21,045 nt of DNA. Source: Butyrivibrio sp. UBA3740 (GTDB taxonomy: Bacteria > Bacillota > Clostridia > Lachnospirales > Lachnospiraceae). The translations under genes were made by a program, and so were the position numbers. The notes under the pieces were generated by a model, which saw only the letters and a program-made list of their open reading frames with translations, ran no database searches and was not told the DNA's origin. Shown in pieces: positions 7,793 through 16,227 of this stretch; position 1 is the stretch's first letter; the number at the start of each line of letters is the position of its first letter. The DNA lies in assembly GCA_002372465.1 (NCBI GenBank), contig DFGW01000122.1, positions 16,250 to 37,294 on the forward strand, written 5' to 3'.

Positions 7793-9457
7793 TTATTTAT
7801 TTTTATACTTTTTCTCAAAAAGTTCAACAGGCATCGGTCTGTCAAAGTAGAATCCCTGGAACATGGTACATCCCATCCCTGTCAGGAAATCCAGCTGATC
7901 AACAGTCTCAACTCCCTCCGTTATGACATTCATCCCCAGTTCATGGGCCATATCGATGGTGTAGTTGAGTATTACCTGTGCCCTCTTTTGATTCTCTGTT
8001 TTTCGAAGAAATCCCATATCAATCTTAAGCACATCTGCGTTAATATCCTTAAGCATGTTAAGGGAAGAATAGCCTGAGCCAAAGTCGTCGATCTCAACAA
8101 GAAAGCCTCGGCTTTGAAGCTCCAGGATGAGCTTTGCGCACTTGTTGACATCTGATGTAACTGCCGTCTCTGTTATCTCTATATTCAGTGACTTTGGATC
8201 AATGTCGTACTTCTCTATAAGCTCTGTAAACTCTTTTTTGATATCCAGGTAGTAAAGGTCTTTGGGCGATACATTCACGGAAATAGATATGTCTTCAAAC
8301 TCTGTGCCCTTCCAGTCTGCCACCTGTCTGGCTGCCAGCTCCCAGATATACCGGTCCAGCTTGTAGATAAGGTCAGCTCTTTCCAGAACATCAATGAATA
8401 CTCCCGGCTGGATAAGACCGTTCTCGGGATGGAGCCACCTTGCCAGGGCCTCTACTGCAAAGACTTTTCCGTCAGCAAAGACCTGGGGCTGAATGTATAT
8501 TCCAAACTGCCTGTTGATGATGGCAAAGTCGAAACTGGACAAAATCTCTTTTTCCAAAAGAGCATTGACCAGCATTTCATCGCTGTACCAGGCTATCTCA
8601 CATACACCATCCTTCTTGATGGATTTGCAGGCCATATAGGCTCTGTCGCACATCAGTGTGATGTCCATACAGGGATCTGTGATCTCGTATATGCCAATCT
8701 GAATGTGAAGGGAATAAGACTTGCTGGTGACCTTGCCGGTGATTTCCCTTACTATCTTCTTAAAGTTCTTTTCATTAAAGCGTTCCTTAGGCATGCACAG
8801 GACAAAATGATCGCCGTTGATCCTGCCGTAGATATCCTCTTCCTTAACATGCTGTATCATCATCTCGCCGATGTTAATGAGGATGTCGTTGCCCTTATCA
8901 AGACCAAAGAGCTGATTAAAAAGTTTGAAATCTTTGATATTAGAGTAGAGAAGAAGATATGTCTTTTCACTGTCCCTTAGCGCTGACTGAGCCGCAGCAC
9001 AAAAGCCCTCTCTGTTATACAGACCCGTCAGCTCGTCATGGGTCATCCTGTACTGCTCTCCTGTGTCGTTCTCAACTATATCGGAGAGATTCTGGATAGT
9101 GTACATGTAGCCAAGACCCTTGTTGAAATCATCCACAAGAACTCTGTAGCGCACCTTGAAAAGTCTCTTTTTCCCGCGGTTTTCATAAAGCCTGCACCAG
9201 CTGCCTGTGCTGGGCTCAATACCCTGACTGCTCATCCAACCGGAAAAGGCACCATACAAAACCTCCAGGTCTTCTTCGGAATGGAACATGGAAAAAGCAT
9301 GGCGGTTTGCATAGACACACTTTCTGTCCGGATCAAGCAAAATAACGCCAAGCCCCATCTGATGAAGTCCACAATTAAGAAGCCTGCTTATCTCTTTAAG
9401 CTCGGCTCCTTCATCGCAGTAATATGCATTTTTTCCAAATACTGACCTGGCATCCAT
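7793..9457 (-). CDS. PAS - degenerate GGDEF - EAL c-di-GMP phosphodiesterase
   Basis: This 554-aa cytoplasmic protein has no membrane segment. A PAS-like domain covers about 25-125 (GVILLDPDRKCVYANRHAF). A GGDEF domain covers about 136-290, but its active motif reads NGDHF (214-218), so cyclase activity is probably lost and the domain may be regulatory. The EAL domain (about 300-550) has the full active-site set: E336 of EAL, N395 (SVNVS), E427 (IEITE), D457-D458 (IDDFGSGYSS), K478 (LKIDMGF), E514 (ITEGVET) and Q534 (FQGFYFDRPMP). It should hydrolyse c-di-GMP to pGpG. I see no ribosome binding site before the ATG at 9457; a TAAAAT six bases upstream raises the option of a leaderless start. 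It is followed after 23 nt by the ECF transporter genes. Confidence 0.92.
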   Translation of the reverse strand: MDARSVFGKNAYYCDEGAELKEISRLLNCGLHQMGLGVILLDPDRKCVYANRHAFSMFHSEEDLEVLYGAFSGWMSSQGIEPSTGSWCRLYENRGKKRLFKVRYRVLVDDFNKGLGYMYTIQNLSDIVENDTGEQYRMTHDELTGLYNREGFCAAAQSALRDSEKTYLLLYSNIKDFKLFNQLFGLDKGNDILINIGEMMIQHVKEEDIYGRINGDHFVLCMPKERFNEKNFKKIVREITGKVTSKSYSLHIQIGIYEITDPCMDITLMCDRAYMACKSIKKDGVCEIAWYSDEMLVNALLEKEILSSFDFAIINRQFGIYIQPQVFADGKVFAVEALARWLHPENGLIQPGVFIDVLERADLIYKLDRYIWELAARQVADWKGTEFEDISISVNVSPKDLYYLDIKKEFTELIEKYDIDPKSLNIEITETAVTSDVNKCAKLILELQSRGFLVEIDDFGSGYSSLNMLKDINADVLKIDMGFLRKTENQKRAQVILNYTIDMAHELGMNVITEGVETVDQLDFLTGMGCTMFQGFYFDRPMPVELFEKKYKNK

Positions 9458-9507
9458 AAACTAATTTTACTGTTTTTCTGAATAAAAAGCTATGATAATT
9501 TAGAAAA

Positions 9508-10173
9508 TTAAGTCCTGTCTTTCTTGTATCTTCTGTCCACCAAAAACCAGATAATAAGCAAAAGTACGATAGCTCCTGCAAACAGATACTGTGCTTTTAT
9601 ATGGACCTTTTGTGTATTTGTCTTCAACGCTTCGCTCTTATCCTGATATACCAAAAGAGCTGTTGTCAGATTATGGGCTCCAACAGAGAGCGTGACAGCA
9701 TCTTCATCTATGTCCTCTTCTATTTCACATACTCCCAGCAGGTCATTTATCACATAGTAATTTCTCTCTTCCCCCACCAGATACAAAGGTATATCAAACT
9801 GTATCTCCACATCCTCAGAAAGGGAATCAAGCTCTGTGTATTCAACCATATCTAATGTCTTGCTGGCCTCTACTTCAAAGAATACTCCTTTGTGAAGCGG
9901 TCCATACACAGCCTCAAATCCGCTTAAGGAATCCTCAAGCTGTTCCTGAACGTCCTTATCATCCAGTTCATCAAGCATAACAAAGTTGAGGGTAATCTCG
10001 GCATTAGCTCCCTCCTCGATGATACTCAACTCTTTTTCTGAAAAAGATGCTCTCGCAGCCTGCTGATAATCCCCGAACCTTATGGCAGGTGCAGCCACCT
10101 CAGTCCCACTTTCAGAATTCATTAGAATAGTTATGGTTCCTTTACCATATGTGATCTGTGTGGACTCGTTCAT
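9508..10173 (-). CDS. C-terminal-anchored protein resembling a surface-protein tail
   Basis: This protein has 221 aa from the ATG at 10173, chosen for the GGGAG site just upstream; an open frame continues 30 codons further to 10263 but lacks one. Residues near 55-185 are acidic and beta-rich, with ANAEITLNFVMLDELDDKDV and a late HNLTTALLVYQDK. This resembles the terminal Ig-like module seen in large clostridial surface proteins, which commonly ends in a sentence like FSTYALVYKD. One membrane segment (YLFAGAIVLLLIIWFLV) and a basic tail RRYKKDR follow. No signal peptide is present in either start version, which is odd for a surface module. It may be a remnant of a larger gene, or a small tail-anchored protein. 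Function is unknown. Confidence 0.6.
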   Translation of the reverse strand: MNESTQITYGKGTITILMNSESGTEVAAPAIRFGDYQQAARASFSEKELSIIEEGANAEITLNFVMLDELDDKDVQEQLEDSLSGFEAVYGPLHKGVFFEVEASKTLDMVEYTELDSLSEDVEIQFDIPLYLVGEERNYYVINDLLGVCEIEEDIDEDAVTLSVGAHNLTTALLVYQDKSEALKTNTQKVHIKAQYLFAGAIVLLLIIWFLVDRRYKKDRT

Positions 10174-10289
10174 AGGTTTCTCCCTGCCTGCCCCTGTTCC
10201 TTGCCTGGGTTTATTATCGTATTTACATATAATAATTATGTCACATTTAGTAATCTCGGGCAATAAAGAGAGCTTTCAGAAAAAACTGC

Positions 10290-10318
10290 TTGATTTTAAT
10301 GTGAATGCGTTATATAAT
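10290..10318 (+). promoter_or_regulatory. Promoter of the tRNA-Pro gene
   Basis: TTGATT (10290-10295) and TATAAT (10313-10318) are separated by exactly 17 nt, about 40 nt upstream of the tRNA. The strong consensus fit suits a stable RNA gene. Confidence 0.8.
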
Positions 10319-10357
10319 GAAAAACGTCGCTGATGGCTGACACAGTCATAAGCCAAT

Positions 10358-10430
10358 CGGGGTGTGGCTCAGTTGGTAGAGCACTATCTTAGGGAGGTAG
10401 GGGCCGCGTGTTCGAATCACGTCACTCCGA
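10358..10430 (+). tRNA. tRNA-Pro (anticodon AGG)
   Basis: The full cloverleaf can be drawn by hand. The acceptor stem is CGGGGTG/CACTCCG, the D arm GCTC-AGTTGGTA-GAGC, the anticodon stem CTATC/GGTAG with loop TTAGGGA, and the T arm GCGTG-TTCGAAT-CACGT. The discriminator is A. The anticodon at 10391-10393 is AGG, followed by G37, a mark of proline tRNAs. CCA is not encoded (TTA follows) and must be added after transcription. A34 would be read as inosine if deaminated. Confidence 0.95.
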
Positions 10431-10434
10431 TTAA

Positions 10435-10474
10435 CGGGAAGCTGTTAGTATGTAGCTTCCCGCTTTTCTTTTAT
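10435..10474 (+). terminator. Intrinsic terminator of tRNA-Pro
   Basis: CGGGAAGCT (10435-10443) and AGCTTCCCG (10454-10462) form a perfect 9-bp stem with a 10-nt loop, followed by CTTTTCTTTT. Confidence 0.9.
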
Positions 10475-10890
10475 TCAAAGATAACTAGTACCTCCAGCAA
10501 TTTACGTCTTTATTCTATTTATTGTCATGACGGACGTCGTCAAATTCTATGTCTACGTCTACATTCCACAATTTTACAATCAAACAGTAACAATTAAAGG
10601 CTGCATAAGAACTTAAGGAATGTTTAAAGCTCTTTTTACTGTCAGAACGCTTGTTTCAGAAAAAAAACAGTAGCAGCATATAGAGATCTACATAAAATAG
10701 GCATTTCTATATAGTCAAACATTAAAAAACAAAATATTAGGCGTATCGATTATTATTATTGCTCATCCAAAATTTGAAAAATGCGGAAAAAGACGTAGAA
10801 GCCACATTAAACCGCAAAGTAATCCTCATTGCCACATTGCTTCACCAAGGAAAATTATATGTGAATACACCAGGAATAAGAAAGGAAACC
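10475..10890. other. AT-rich intergenic stretch between tRNA-Pro and nuclease-like gene
   Basis: I see no gene, riboswitch or convincing promoter here. A short palindrome (GACGGACGTCGTC, near 10529) is present. From 10741 the frame of the downstream gene is open, but the only starts before 10891 are TTG codons with no ribosome binding site, so I treat this part as leader. No direct repeat of the tRNA 3' end that would mark an attachment site was found. Confidence 0.5.
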
Positions 10891-11691
10891 ATGAGAAATT
10901 ACAAAGATGCATTGAACAGACAACTGATAGAACTTATGCAGCTTGAAAAAGAAGCTGCTATGAGAGAGAAGGGCTTCAAGGGCCTTGAAAAAGGTAATAT
11001 CCGCGTATCAAAAAGCAATGGATATTTCCAGTACCGTTTTAAAAAGGAAGGTGAGAATAAAGAACAGTACATTTCTAAAATTGACATAAGCAGAATACAG
11101 CTCCTTCTGCAAAGAGATTACGACGAAAAGATACACAAACACCTAAAGGATATGATCAAGCGCCTGGAAAAATTCAATAAGAGCTATGATATTGACAGTA
11201 TCGATACCCTATACGAAAGCCTAAGTGATGGACGTAGAAATCTTATAAATCCCATACGCCCTACAAAAGACATGATTATCAAAGAATGGTATACCCGACA
11301 TCCGGGCAATCTAAATTCCCATGAGAAAAAACATGAATTCAAAACAACACGAGGGGAATGTGTGCGATCTAAGTCGGAGAAAATACTGGCAGATTTTTTT
11401 CATTGCAACAATATTCCTTATGTCTGTGAGCCGGTGATAAAGCTTAAAAATGGGAGGAGCAAGTATCCTGATTTTTGTCTTCTTAATGTTAATGAATATA
11501 AAACCTTTTACTGGGAACACCTGGGCAAAGTAGATGATGAGGACTACGCTTCCAGGAATTTTGAGAAACTTATGGACTATGAAGAATCGGGTCTGATCAT
11601 TGGGCAGAACCTGATCGTTACAATGGAAACCAGAGAAAGACCTCTGGACATAAAGCTGGTAGAAAAGAAAGTCCATCAATTCCTGTTATAA
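10891..11691 (+). CDS. PD-(D/E)XK nuclease-like hypothetical protein
   Basis: This protein has 266 aa from the ATG at 10891, chosen because AAAGGA lies four bases upstream. The first half is helical and charged (IRVSKSNGYFQYRF, then QRDYDEKIHKHLKDM), probably a coiled or DNA-contacting region. The second half reads RSKSE (E163), a strand with IPYVCEP, KYPDF (D194), then YWEHLGK (E209). This order of Glu, PD and E-x-(H/K) fits the restriction-endonuclease-like fold, although the usual lysine is replaced by HLGK spacing. Similar proteins are scattered among Firmicutes without known function. Codon use is more A/T-rich (AAA, ATA) than in the flanking genes, and it sits next to a tRNA, which suggests acquisition. 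It is a single gene. Nuclease activity is an inference from motifs only. Confidence 0.7.
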   Translation: MRNYKDALNRQLIELMQLEKEAAMREKGFKGLEKGNIRVSKSNGYFQYRFKKEGENKEQYISKIDISRIQLLLQRDYDEKIHKHLKDMIKRLEKFNKSYDIDSIDTLYESLSDGRRNLINPIRPTKDMIIKEWYTRHPGNLNSHEKKHEFKTTRGECVRSKSEKILADFFHCNNIPYVCEPVIKLKNGRSKYPDFCLLNVNEYKTFYWEHLGKVDDEDYASRNFEKLMDYEESGLIIGQNLIVTMETRERPLDIKLVEKKVHQFLL

Positions 11692-11746
11692 ATGACCAAG
11701 CAAAAGAGCTAATCAGCACTGAAAACCAAACAGTCCCAAAACCAAA

Positions 11747-11777
11747 CAGCCCCGGAATGCATAGCATTCCGGGGCTG
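11747..11777 (-). terminator. Strong terminator after the GH9 gene
   Basis: A perfect 14-bp inverted repeat, CAGCCCCGGAATGC and GCATTCCGGGGCTG with a 3-nt loop, lies between the convergent genes. In the minus direction it is followed by TTTGGTTTT, so it mainly serves the cellulase transcript. A short direct repeat (AACCAAACAG) lies at its left flank. Confidence 0.85.
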
Positions 11778-11804
11778 CAAATAATCTCATAAATCACCTA
11801 ATCC

Positions 11805-14129
11805 TTACTTCGTCTCAGCTATCTCTCCCGCAAGCAGGTAGATAACAGGTGAGTTCCAGTAGATTGTTATCTCGTTGGTTGAATAGCTCTGAGCGTTGTC
11901 TACGTAGCATTTTGCTACAGGAACACCCTTAAGTACGTTAGCTGCATATGGATCGCCAAGAGAGTTGCTTGGTCCACCTACAACCATTCCGGGAACGGTA
12001 GTACCAAGAGCCTGTGAAGGTCTGTGGTGAGGGTGATCCGGATATGTTGTTCCATAGCCAGTTACAAAGCTGTATCCGTTGGCGTTATTTCCAAACAGGT
12101 AGTTAAGCTGCTTGTCAGCAACAGACTTATCAATTTCAACATAGTCCTTAAGCATTAAGACTAACATTGCATTGTTGGCTATGGTGAGGTTACTTCCCCA
12201 AGGATAATCTCCTACAATGGATGATCCATATGGATACATGTTTGTCTTCTTGATCAAAACCTCAGCCAGATTATTGGCACTGTTCTTGAACCTGTCAAAG
12301 AGCTCGGAATCTGTGTCTTTTGAAGAAAGATATGCATACGCACCATATCCTGCAACGCCCTGCCAGCCAAGGGAAAGTCCATTGTTAGGTATCCACTCGC
12401 TCATAGACTTCTCATAGGCCTTGTCACCTGTGGTCTTGTACAGTTCTGCATATGCCCAGTATCTTTCATCCAGATCATAGTCGTCTTCGTACTCACCGGT
12501 GGACACATCATTAGGGTTCTTGTATCCGATCTTGTCAGATGGTGTCTTATCAAGGTACTGTGCTGCTTTCTTGGCTGCCTCAAGACACTTGTCTGCATAG
12601 GCCTTGTCAATGTCTGCATATACTCTGGCTGCAATAGCCATAACTCCGGCAAAATCACCGGTAGCAGTTGTGGAAATTGGCATGATGATAAGTGGATCTG
12701 TCTCATTCTGAGGCATTACTTCGCCCGGGAAGTTGCTGCAGGTAACCTTGTGATAAACTCCGCCGTTGTCGGCCTGCATCTTAAGAAGCCAGTCAAGTTC
12801 GTACTTAGCCTCATCAAGAACATCAGGAATGCCATTACCGCTCTCAGGGATTTCAATATCATCCCCGAATACATCAGGATAATTCTCATAGGCAAGAAGC
12901 AGGTCTGCTGCCGCCTTGGCGCCTGCTACAGAATATCTTCCATAGTCTCCGGCATCATGCCATCCACCTGAAACGTCAAGCTTCTTGGTCTTGTCTTCAT
13001 AAAGAACTGCCTCTTCGGCGTGGCATACAGAATGAGCGAATCCTTCAGCATACTCAACCGTAAGTTCCATGCCACATCTCTGATAATAAAGCATCTTTAT
13101 TAATGCCTTAAAGACATCCTTGTAAACATCACCTGCAATCCTGAAGCTGGGCGAAACAGCCTCTCCGGCCTCGATGTGATAATTTCCTTCATCTGTGATC
13201 TCAGAAAAGTCAAAAGCAACCTCTTTATCTCCGGTATCAGGATCAGCAATTCCTCCTGCAACTTCAACCTCAAGAACAGACTTCCCTGTATCTTCGTTTA
13301 TGAGCTTTGCAGTCTGATTAAGTGCACTATTTCTAAGGGTAGCTGACTTGTATGCTCCCGGCAGATATCCAATCTGGTTTACAGCAATATCAGGCATTTG
13401 TACCTCCCCACTTCCAGCGACTCTTTCTGAATCATCTTCCACTGTCAGAACAAAGTTATCAAGGTATACATGATGCTCAGCTGTGGACTGGTCAAGTCCG
13501 TTCACAAGACCCATGTTGAAACATAATCTTGGAGCAGGATCGGTGGTCTCAAACATGGTAAAGTGATACTCATAGCTTTGCTTTTCAGGTCCAACAGGAA
13601 CATTATCCTGGAAATAAGCATGATAATCACCACCGTTTATCTGGAGCCTTAGTTCTAAGTCTCTCTCAATATCGCAGTGACCATCAAAGGTAAGCTTATA
13701 TTTACATCCTTCATAAAGAGTAAAACCGTCATGGTAAAGCTGAACGCCGTGTGCCACGCTTCCGATACTCTTGATATCTACATCAAGTTCTCCGTCTTCG
13801 TTCTTACCCAGAGTGCAAAGACCATCCTGACAGAAATAACTCCAGGGATCAATACCGGAAGAAAAGTCTCCGTTAGTCAAAAGGTTCTCTCCGGTTACCA
13901 GAGATTCCTCAGCCTCTTCCTCTTCTACAACCTCTGCCTCAGCCTCCTGTACCGGACTTTCTTCAGGCAAAGCTTCATCGCCCTGTGCAGCATCGCCGGA
14001 ATCCTCAGCCACTACTTCCTGAGCCTCCTGCGTCTCCTTAGGCGGCTGCTTTCCACAACCTGTCGCACTTGTCACAAGCAAGGCAGACAAAGTCAGGGCA
14101 ATCAGCCTTTTCATGATTTTTCTCTTCAT
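11805..14129 (-). CDS. Cell-surface cellulase, lipoprotein with CBM4/9-like, Ig-like and GH9 domains
   Basis: This 774-aa protein has a lipoprotein signal peptide with lipidation Cys at residue 25 (SATGC), then an acidic E/A/Q-rich linker (about 30-78). A CBM4/9-type carbohydrate-binding module covers about 80-235 (NLLTNGDFSSGIDPW). A cellulase Ig-like domain covers about 245-335 (IAVNQIGYLPGAYKS). A GH9 catalytic domain covers about 336-770. Catalytic landmarks are GGWHDAGDYGRYS (D392, D395), HHRPS (701-705), D744 and E753 in the STNEITIYWNSP block. It should act on beta-1,4-glucans by inversion while anchored outside the membrane. GGAGG lies 11 nt before the ATG. It follows the MglB-like gene by 65 nt with no terminator, so it is likely part of the sensing operon. 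It has no dockerin. Confidence 0.93.
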   Translation of the reverse strand: MKRKIMKRLIALTLSALLVTSATGCGKQPPKETQEAQEVVAEDSGDAAQGDEALPEESPVQEAEAEVVEEEEAEESLVTGENLLTNGDFSSGIDPWSYFCQDGLCTLGKNEDGELDVDIKSIGSVAHGVQLYHDGFTLYEGCKYKLTFDGHCDIERDLELRLQINGGDYHAYFQDNVPVGPEKQSYEYHFTMFETTDPAPRLCFNMGLVNGLDQSTAEHHVYLDNFVLTVEDDSERVAGSGEVQMPDIAVNQIGYLPGAYKSATLRNSALNQTAKLINEDTGKSVLEVEVAGGIADPDTGDKEVAFDFSEITDEGNYHIEAGEAVSPSFRIAGDVYKDVFKALIKMLYYQRCGMELTVEYAEGFAHSVCHAEEAVLYEDKTKKLDVSGGWHDAGDYGRYSVAGAKAAADLLLAYENYPDVFGDDIEIPESGNGIPDVLDEAKYELDWLLKMQADNGGVYHKVTCSNFPGEVMPQNETDPLIIMPISTTATGDFAGVMAIAARVYADIDKAYADKCLEAAKKAAQYLDKTPSDKIGYKNPNDVSTGEYEDDYDLDERYWAYAELYKTTGDKAYEKSMSEWIPNNGLSLGWQGVAGYGAYAYLSSKDTDSELFDRFKNSANNLAEVLIKKTNMYPYGSSIVGDYPWGSNLTIANNAMLVLMLKDYVEIDKSVADKQLNYLFGNNANGYSFVTGYGTTYPDHPHHRPSQALGTTVPGMVVGGPSNSLGDPYAANVLKGVPVAKCYVDNAQSYSTNEITIYWNSPVIYLLAGEIAETK

Positions 14130-14194
14130 AACATTTAGTTCCTCCTCATCCTGGCTTACACCATTAGTTCAGATCTATACCAAAATCCCACCCT

Positions 14195-15229
14195 TTACCT
14201 GGCGAGATAGTCGTAGATATTCGATGCTGTAACCTTTGAGTAGGGGAGCCTTACATACTTGCCACCGGAAACTTCATATTCATCCTCAAGCTCATCAATG
14301 CTCCCACCCTTTGCAAGAATAAGCGAAAGCCTGTACATAGCAAGTGCCTGCCCCTCTTTGTCATTGTAGACTGTTCCACACATTTTGTCATCCCGGACAG
14401 CCTCAAGGCCCACATCCGTTCCATCAATTCCAAAGATAGCCGGCCAGTCCTCCCGGTCTATCTGGGCAGCCTCATAGGCATCAATTGCCCCAAGGGCCAT
14501 ATCGTCGTTGTTCGACAAAATAAGCTCAACGCTCTTCCCATAATCCTCAATAAACTGGGCAACCTTGGTCTGAGCCTGAGCCCTGTTCCAGTTAGCTATG
14601 GCATAGCCCAGCTTATCCACTTCAATTCCTTTATTGATCAGCGTTTCCACTGATTGCTCCGTTCTCACAATGGCGTCCTGGTGGCCTGCCTCGCCCTCTA
14701 AAACCACGTACTGGATGACCCCGTCACCATTTCGGTCAACGTTCTCATCCTTCCTGCACTTTTCGGCAGCCAGCTCACCCTCCATAACTCCGGACTCAAT
14801 GGCATCCGCCCCCACGTAAAAGAGCTTATCCCACCTTCCAATATCTCCCTCAACCAGCTCCCTGTTGAAGAAAACAATGGGTATATCATTTTTCCTTGCA
14901 GCGTCTATAACCGCGGTAGGGTCTGTTCTGTCCACCAGATTCACGCACAGAACATCACACCCCTCCTCGATCATCTTTTTGACCTGGGAGTTCTGGGTCT
15001 GCTGGCTCTGGGAGGCATTGTACACAACCACCTCCACATCATCAGGCACCAGATCCGTGAAACACTGCACAAGCTGTGACATGAAAGTGTCATACTGATC
15101 ATAGACCGTAACACCTATCTTTATTTTATCAGATGTTCTGCTCTGAGTTCTGTTATTACATCCGGTTAAAAGAGCTGTCGCAAGAACCAGAACTATTCCA
15201 AAGGAAATAACTTTCCTTAATCTCCCCAT
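14195..15229 (-). CDS. MglB-like galactose/glucose-binding lipoprotein
   Basis: This 344-aa protein has a lipoprotein signal (LLTGC, Cys24) and a periplasmic-binding-protein fold. Compared with E. coli MglB, the calcium loop DRNGDGVIQ (165-173) is intact, and the sugar contacts seem to be kept: D47, N122, H183, D185, R189, W214, N241, D269 and N289. That set predicts galactose or glucose binding. No mglA or mglC lies in the window, so it either serves a distant permease or acts in sensing with the upstream kinase. It starts 20 nt after the preceding binding-protein gene, with a GGAGAGG-type site. Confidence 0.9.
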   Translation of the reverse strand: MGRLRKVISFGIVLVLATALLTGCNNRTQSRTSDKIKIGVTVYDQYDTFMSQLVQCFTDLVPDDVEVVVYNASQSQQTQNSQVKKMIEEGCDVLCVNLVDRTDPTAVIDAARKNDIPIVFFNRELVEGDIGRWDKLFYVGADAIESGVMEGELAAEKCRKDENVDRNGDGVIQYVVLEGEAGHQDAIVRTEQSVETLINKGIEVDKLGYAIANWNRAQAQTKVAQFIEDYGKSVELILSNNDDMALGAIDAYEAAQIDREDWPAIFGIDGTDVGLEAVRDDKMCGTVYNDKEGQALAMYRLSLILAKGGSIDELEDEYEVSGGKYVRLPYSKVTASNIYDYLAR

Positions 15230-15249
15230 CTGTAATACCTCTCCAAAAA

Positions 15250-16227
15250 CTATTGAATTACCGGGAACAGGAGCCTTTGATTGTTCTCGTCAAAAAGGTT
15301 GTCCCTGTTCACCACCCTGAAAGCTATGGTCTCATCCTGCATGGGAGTAAGTCTGTTGTCCAGGCGCCTTGCCACTGCAGCTATAGACTGATAGCCCATA
15401 TAATACTCATTTGGTACCACCATGCTGGTAATGAGTCCGTCATCCAGATAGCTCACCACCTTGATGGATGTACCCTCGCCAAATATGGCAGGAGGCTCGC
15501 TCTGACGAAGTCCGTACTCACAGGCTGCCTCAAGGCCATAGTTATCAAGGGCAACAATAATGTCCGCAGGATTGTCCTGCTGCCTCTGCCCTATCTTGTC
15601 ACTGACATAGTTTAAATTCGTATCGATCCAGGCCACATAGGCACCGGAAGATACGATATTTTCCTGAAAGCCCGTAAGCCTCTCCGCCATTGAGTTCTGT
15701 CTTTGGTTTCCCGCCACGATACCTATCTTTTTGCCCTCCAACTCTTTTCCGTAGGCGATGGCAACTTCGTTGGCAAGGGCTCTTCCCAGCTCCACGTTAT
15801 CAACCTGAATGCAGGCACTTCTTCCCTCTACGTCAACATCCATATCTCCGCTGGTATCCACCATAAGAAGCACTGCCTTACGGCTTATGTCTGAGATCAT
15901 GTTCTGAGTACCACGGCTGCTGGTAAGCTGCAAAATGATTCCATCTGCTCCGTCATTTATCTCCTGATTGATAAGAAGCTGCTGCTGGCTAAGGGACAGG
16001 TTTCTTGTGGTGGTAACAAACTTCACCTTAATTCCTGTGTCTTTTGCTGCCTGCTCCACACCAGAAATAAAGGAAGCCCACCTGACTGAGGAGGAGTCAT
16101 CCACGATCACGGAAACCTGTACCGGATCCTCTGCTATCCCGCTCATGACAAGAGCCATGGCTGAAACTATGAACATAAAGGTCAAAAGCGCAGCAATAGC
16201 TATGATAAACAAATTTTTATTCTTCAT
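15250..16227 (-). CDS. Membrane-anchored sugar-binding protein, likely sensor partner
   Basis: This 325-aa protein starts at the ATG at 16227, picked for AAGGGAG six bases upstream; the open frame begins eight codons earlier. It overlaps the kinase gene by 11 bp. Residues 4-29 form one hydrophobic segment with no lipobox Cys and no clear signal-peptidase site, so it is probably an uncleaved anchor. The rest is a type I periplasmic binding fold (VSVIVDDSSSVRWASFISGV, DGIILQLTSS, GKKIGIVAGN, DIIVALDNYGLEAA). Ligand residues cannot be assigned with confidence. The known XylFII protein of Clostridium, which signals to a LytS-type kinase, is the closest functional model I know of. A transport role is less likely because of the anchor and the absence of permease genes. 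Confidence 0.82.
   Translation of the reverse strand: MKNKNLFIIAIAALLTFMFIVSAMALVMSGIAEDPVQVSVIVDDSSSVRWASFISGVEQAAKDTGIKVKFVTTTRNLSLSQQQLLINQEINDGADGIILQLTSSRGTQNMISDISRKAVLLMVDTSGDMDVDVEGRSACIQVDNVELGRALANEVAIAYGKELEGKKIGIVAGNQRQNSMAERLTGFQENIVSSGAYVAWIDTNLNYVSDKIGQRQQDNPADIIVALDNYGLEAACEYGLRQSEPPAIFGEGTSIKVVSYLDDGLITSMVVPNEYYMGYQSIAAVARRLDNRLTPMQDETIAFRVVNRDNLFDENNQRLLFPVIQ

Noticed and set aside
10759..10890. TTG start giving a 310-aa nuclease-like protein
   Set aside because: There is no ribosome binding site at the TTG, while AAAGGA precedes the ATG at 10891 at good spacing.
10358..11800. Integrated island with tRNA attachment site
   Set aside because: No direct repeat of the tRNA 3' end and no integrase gene were found in the window.
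13677..14138. Plus-strand open frame of 153 codons inside the cellulase gene
   Set aside because: It is antisense to a well-supported GH9 coding region and has no recognisable protein features.
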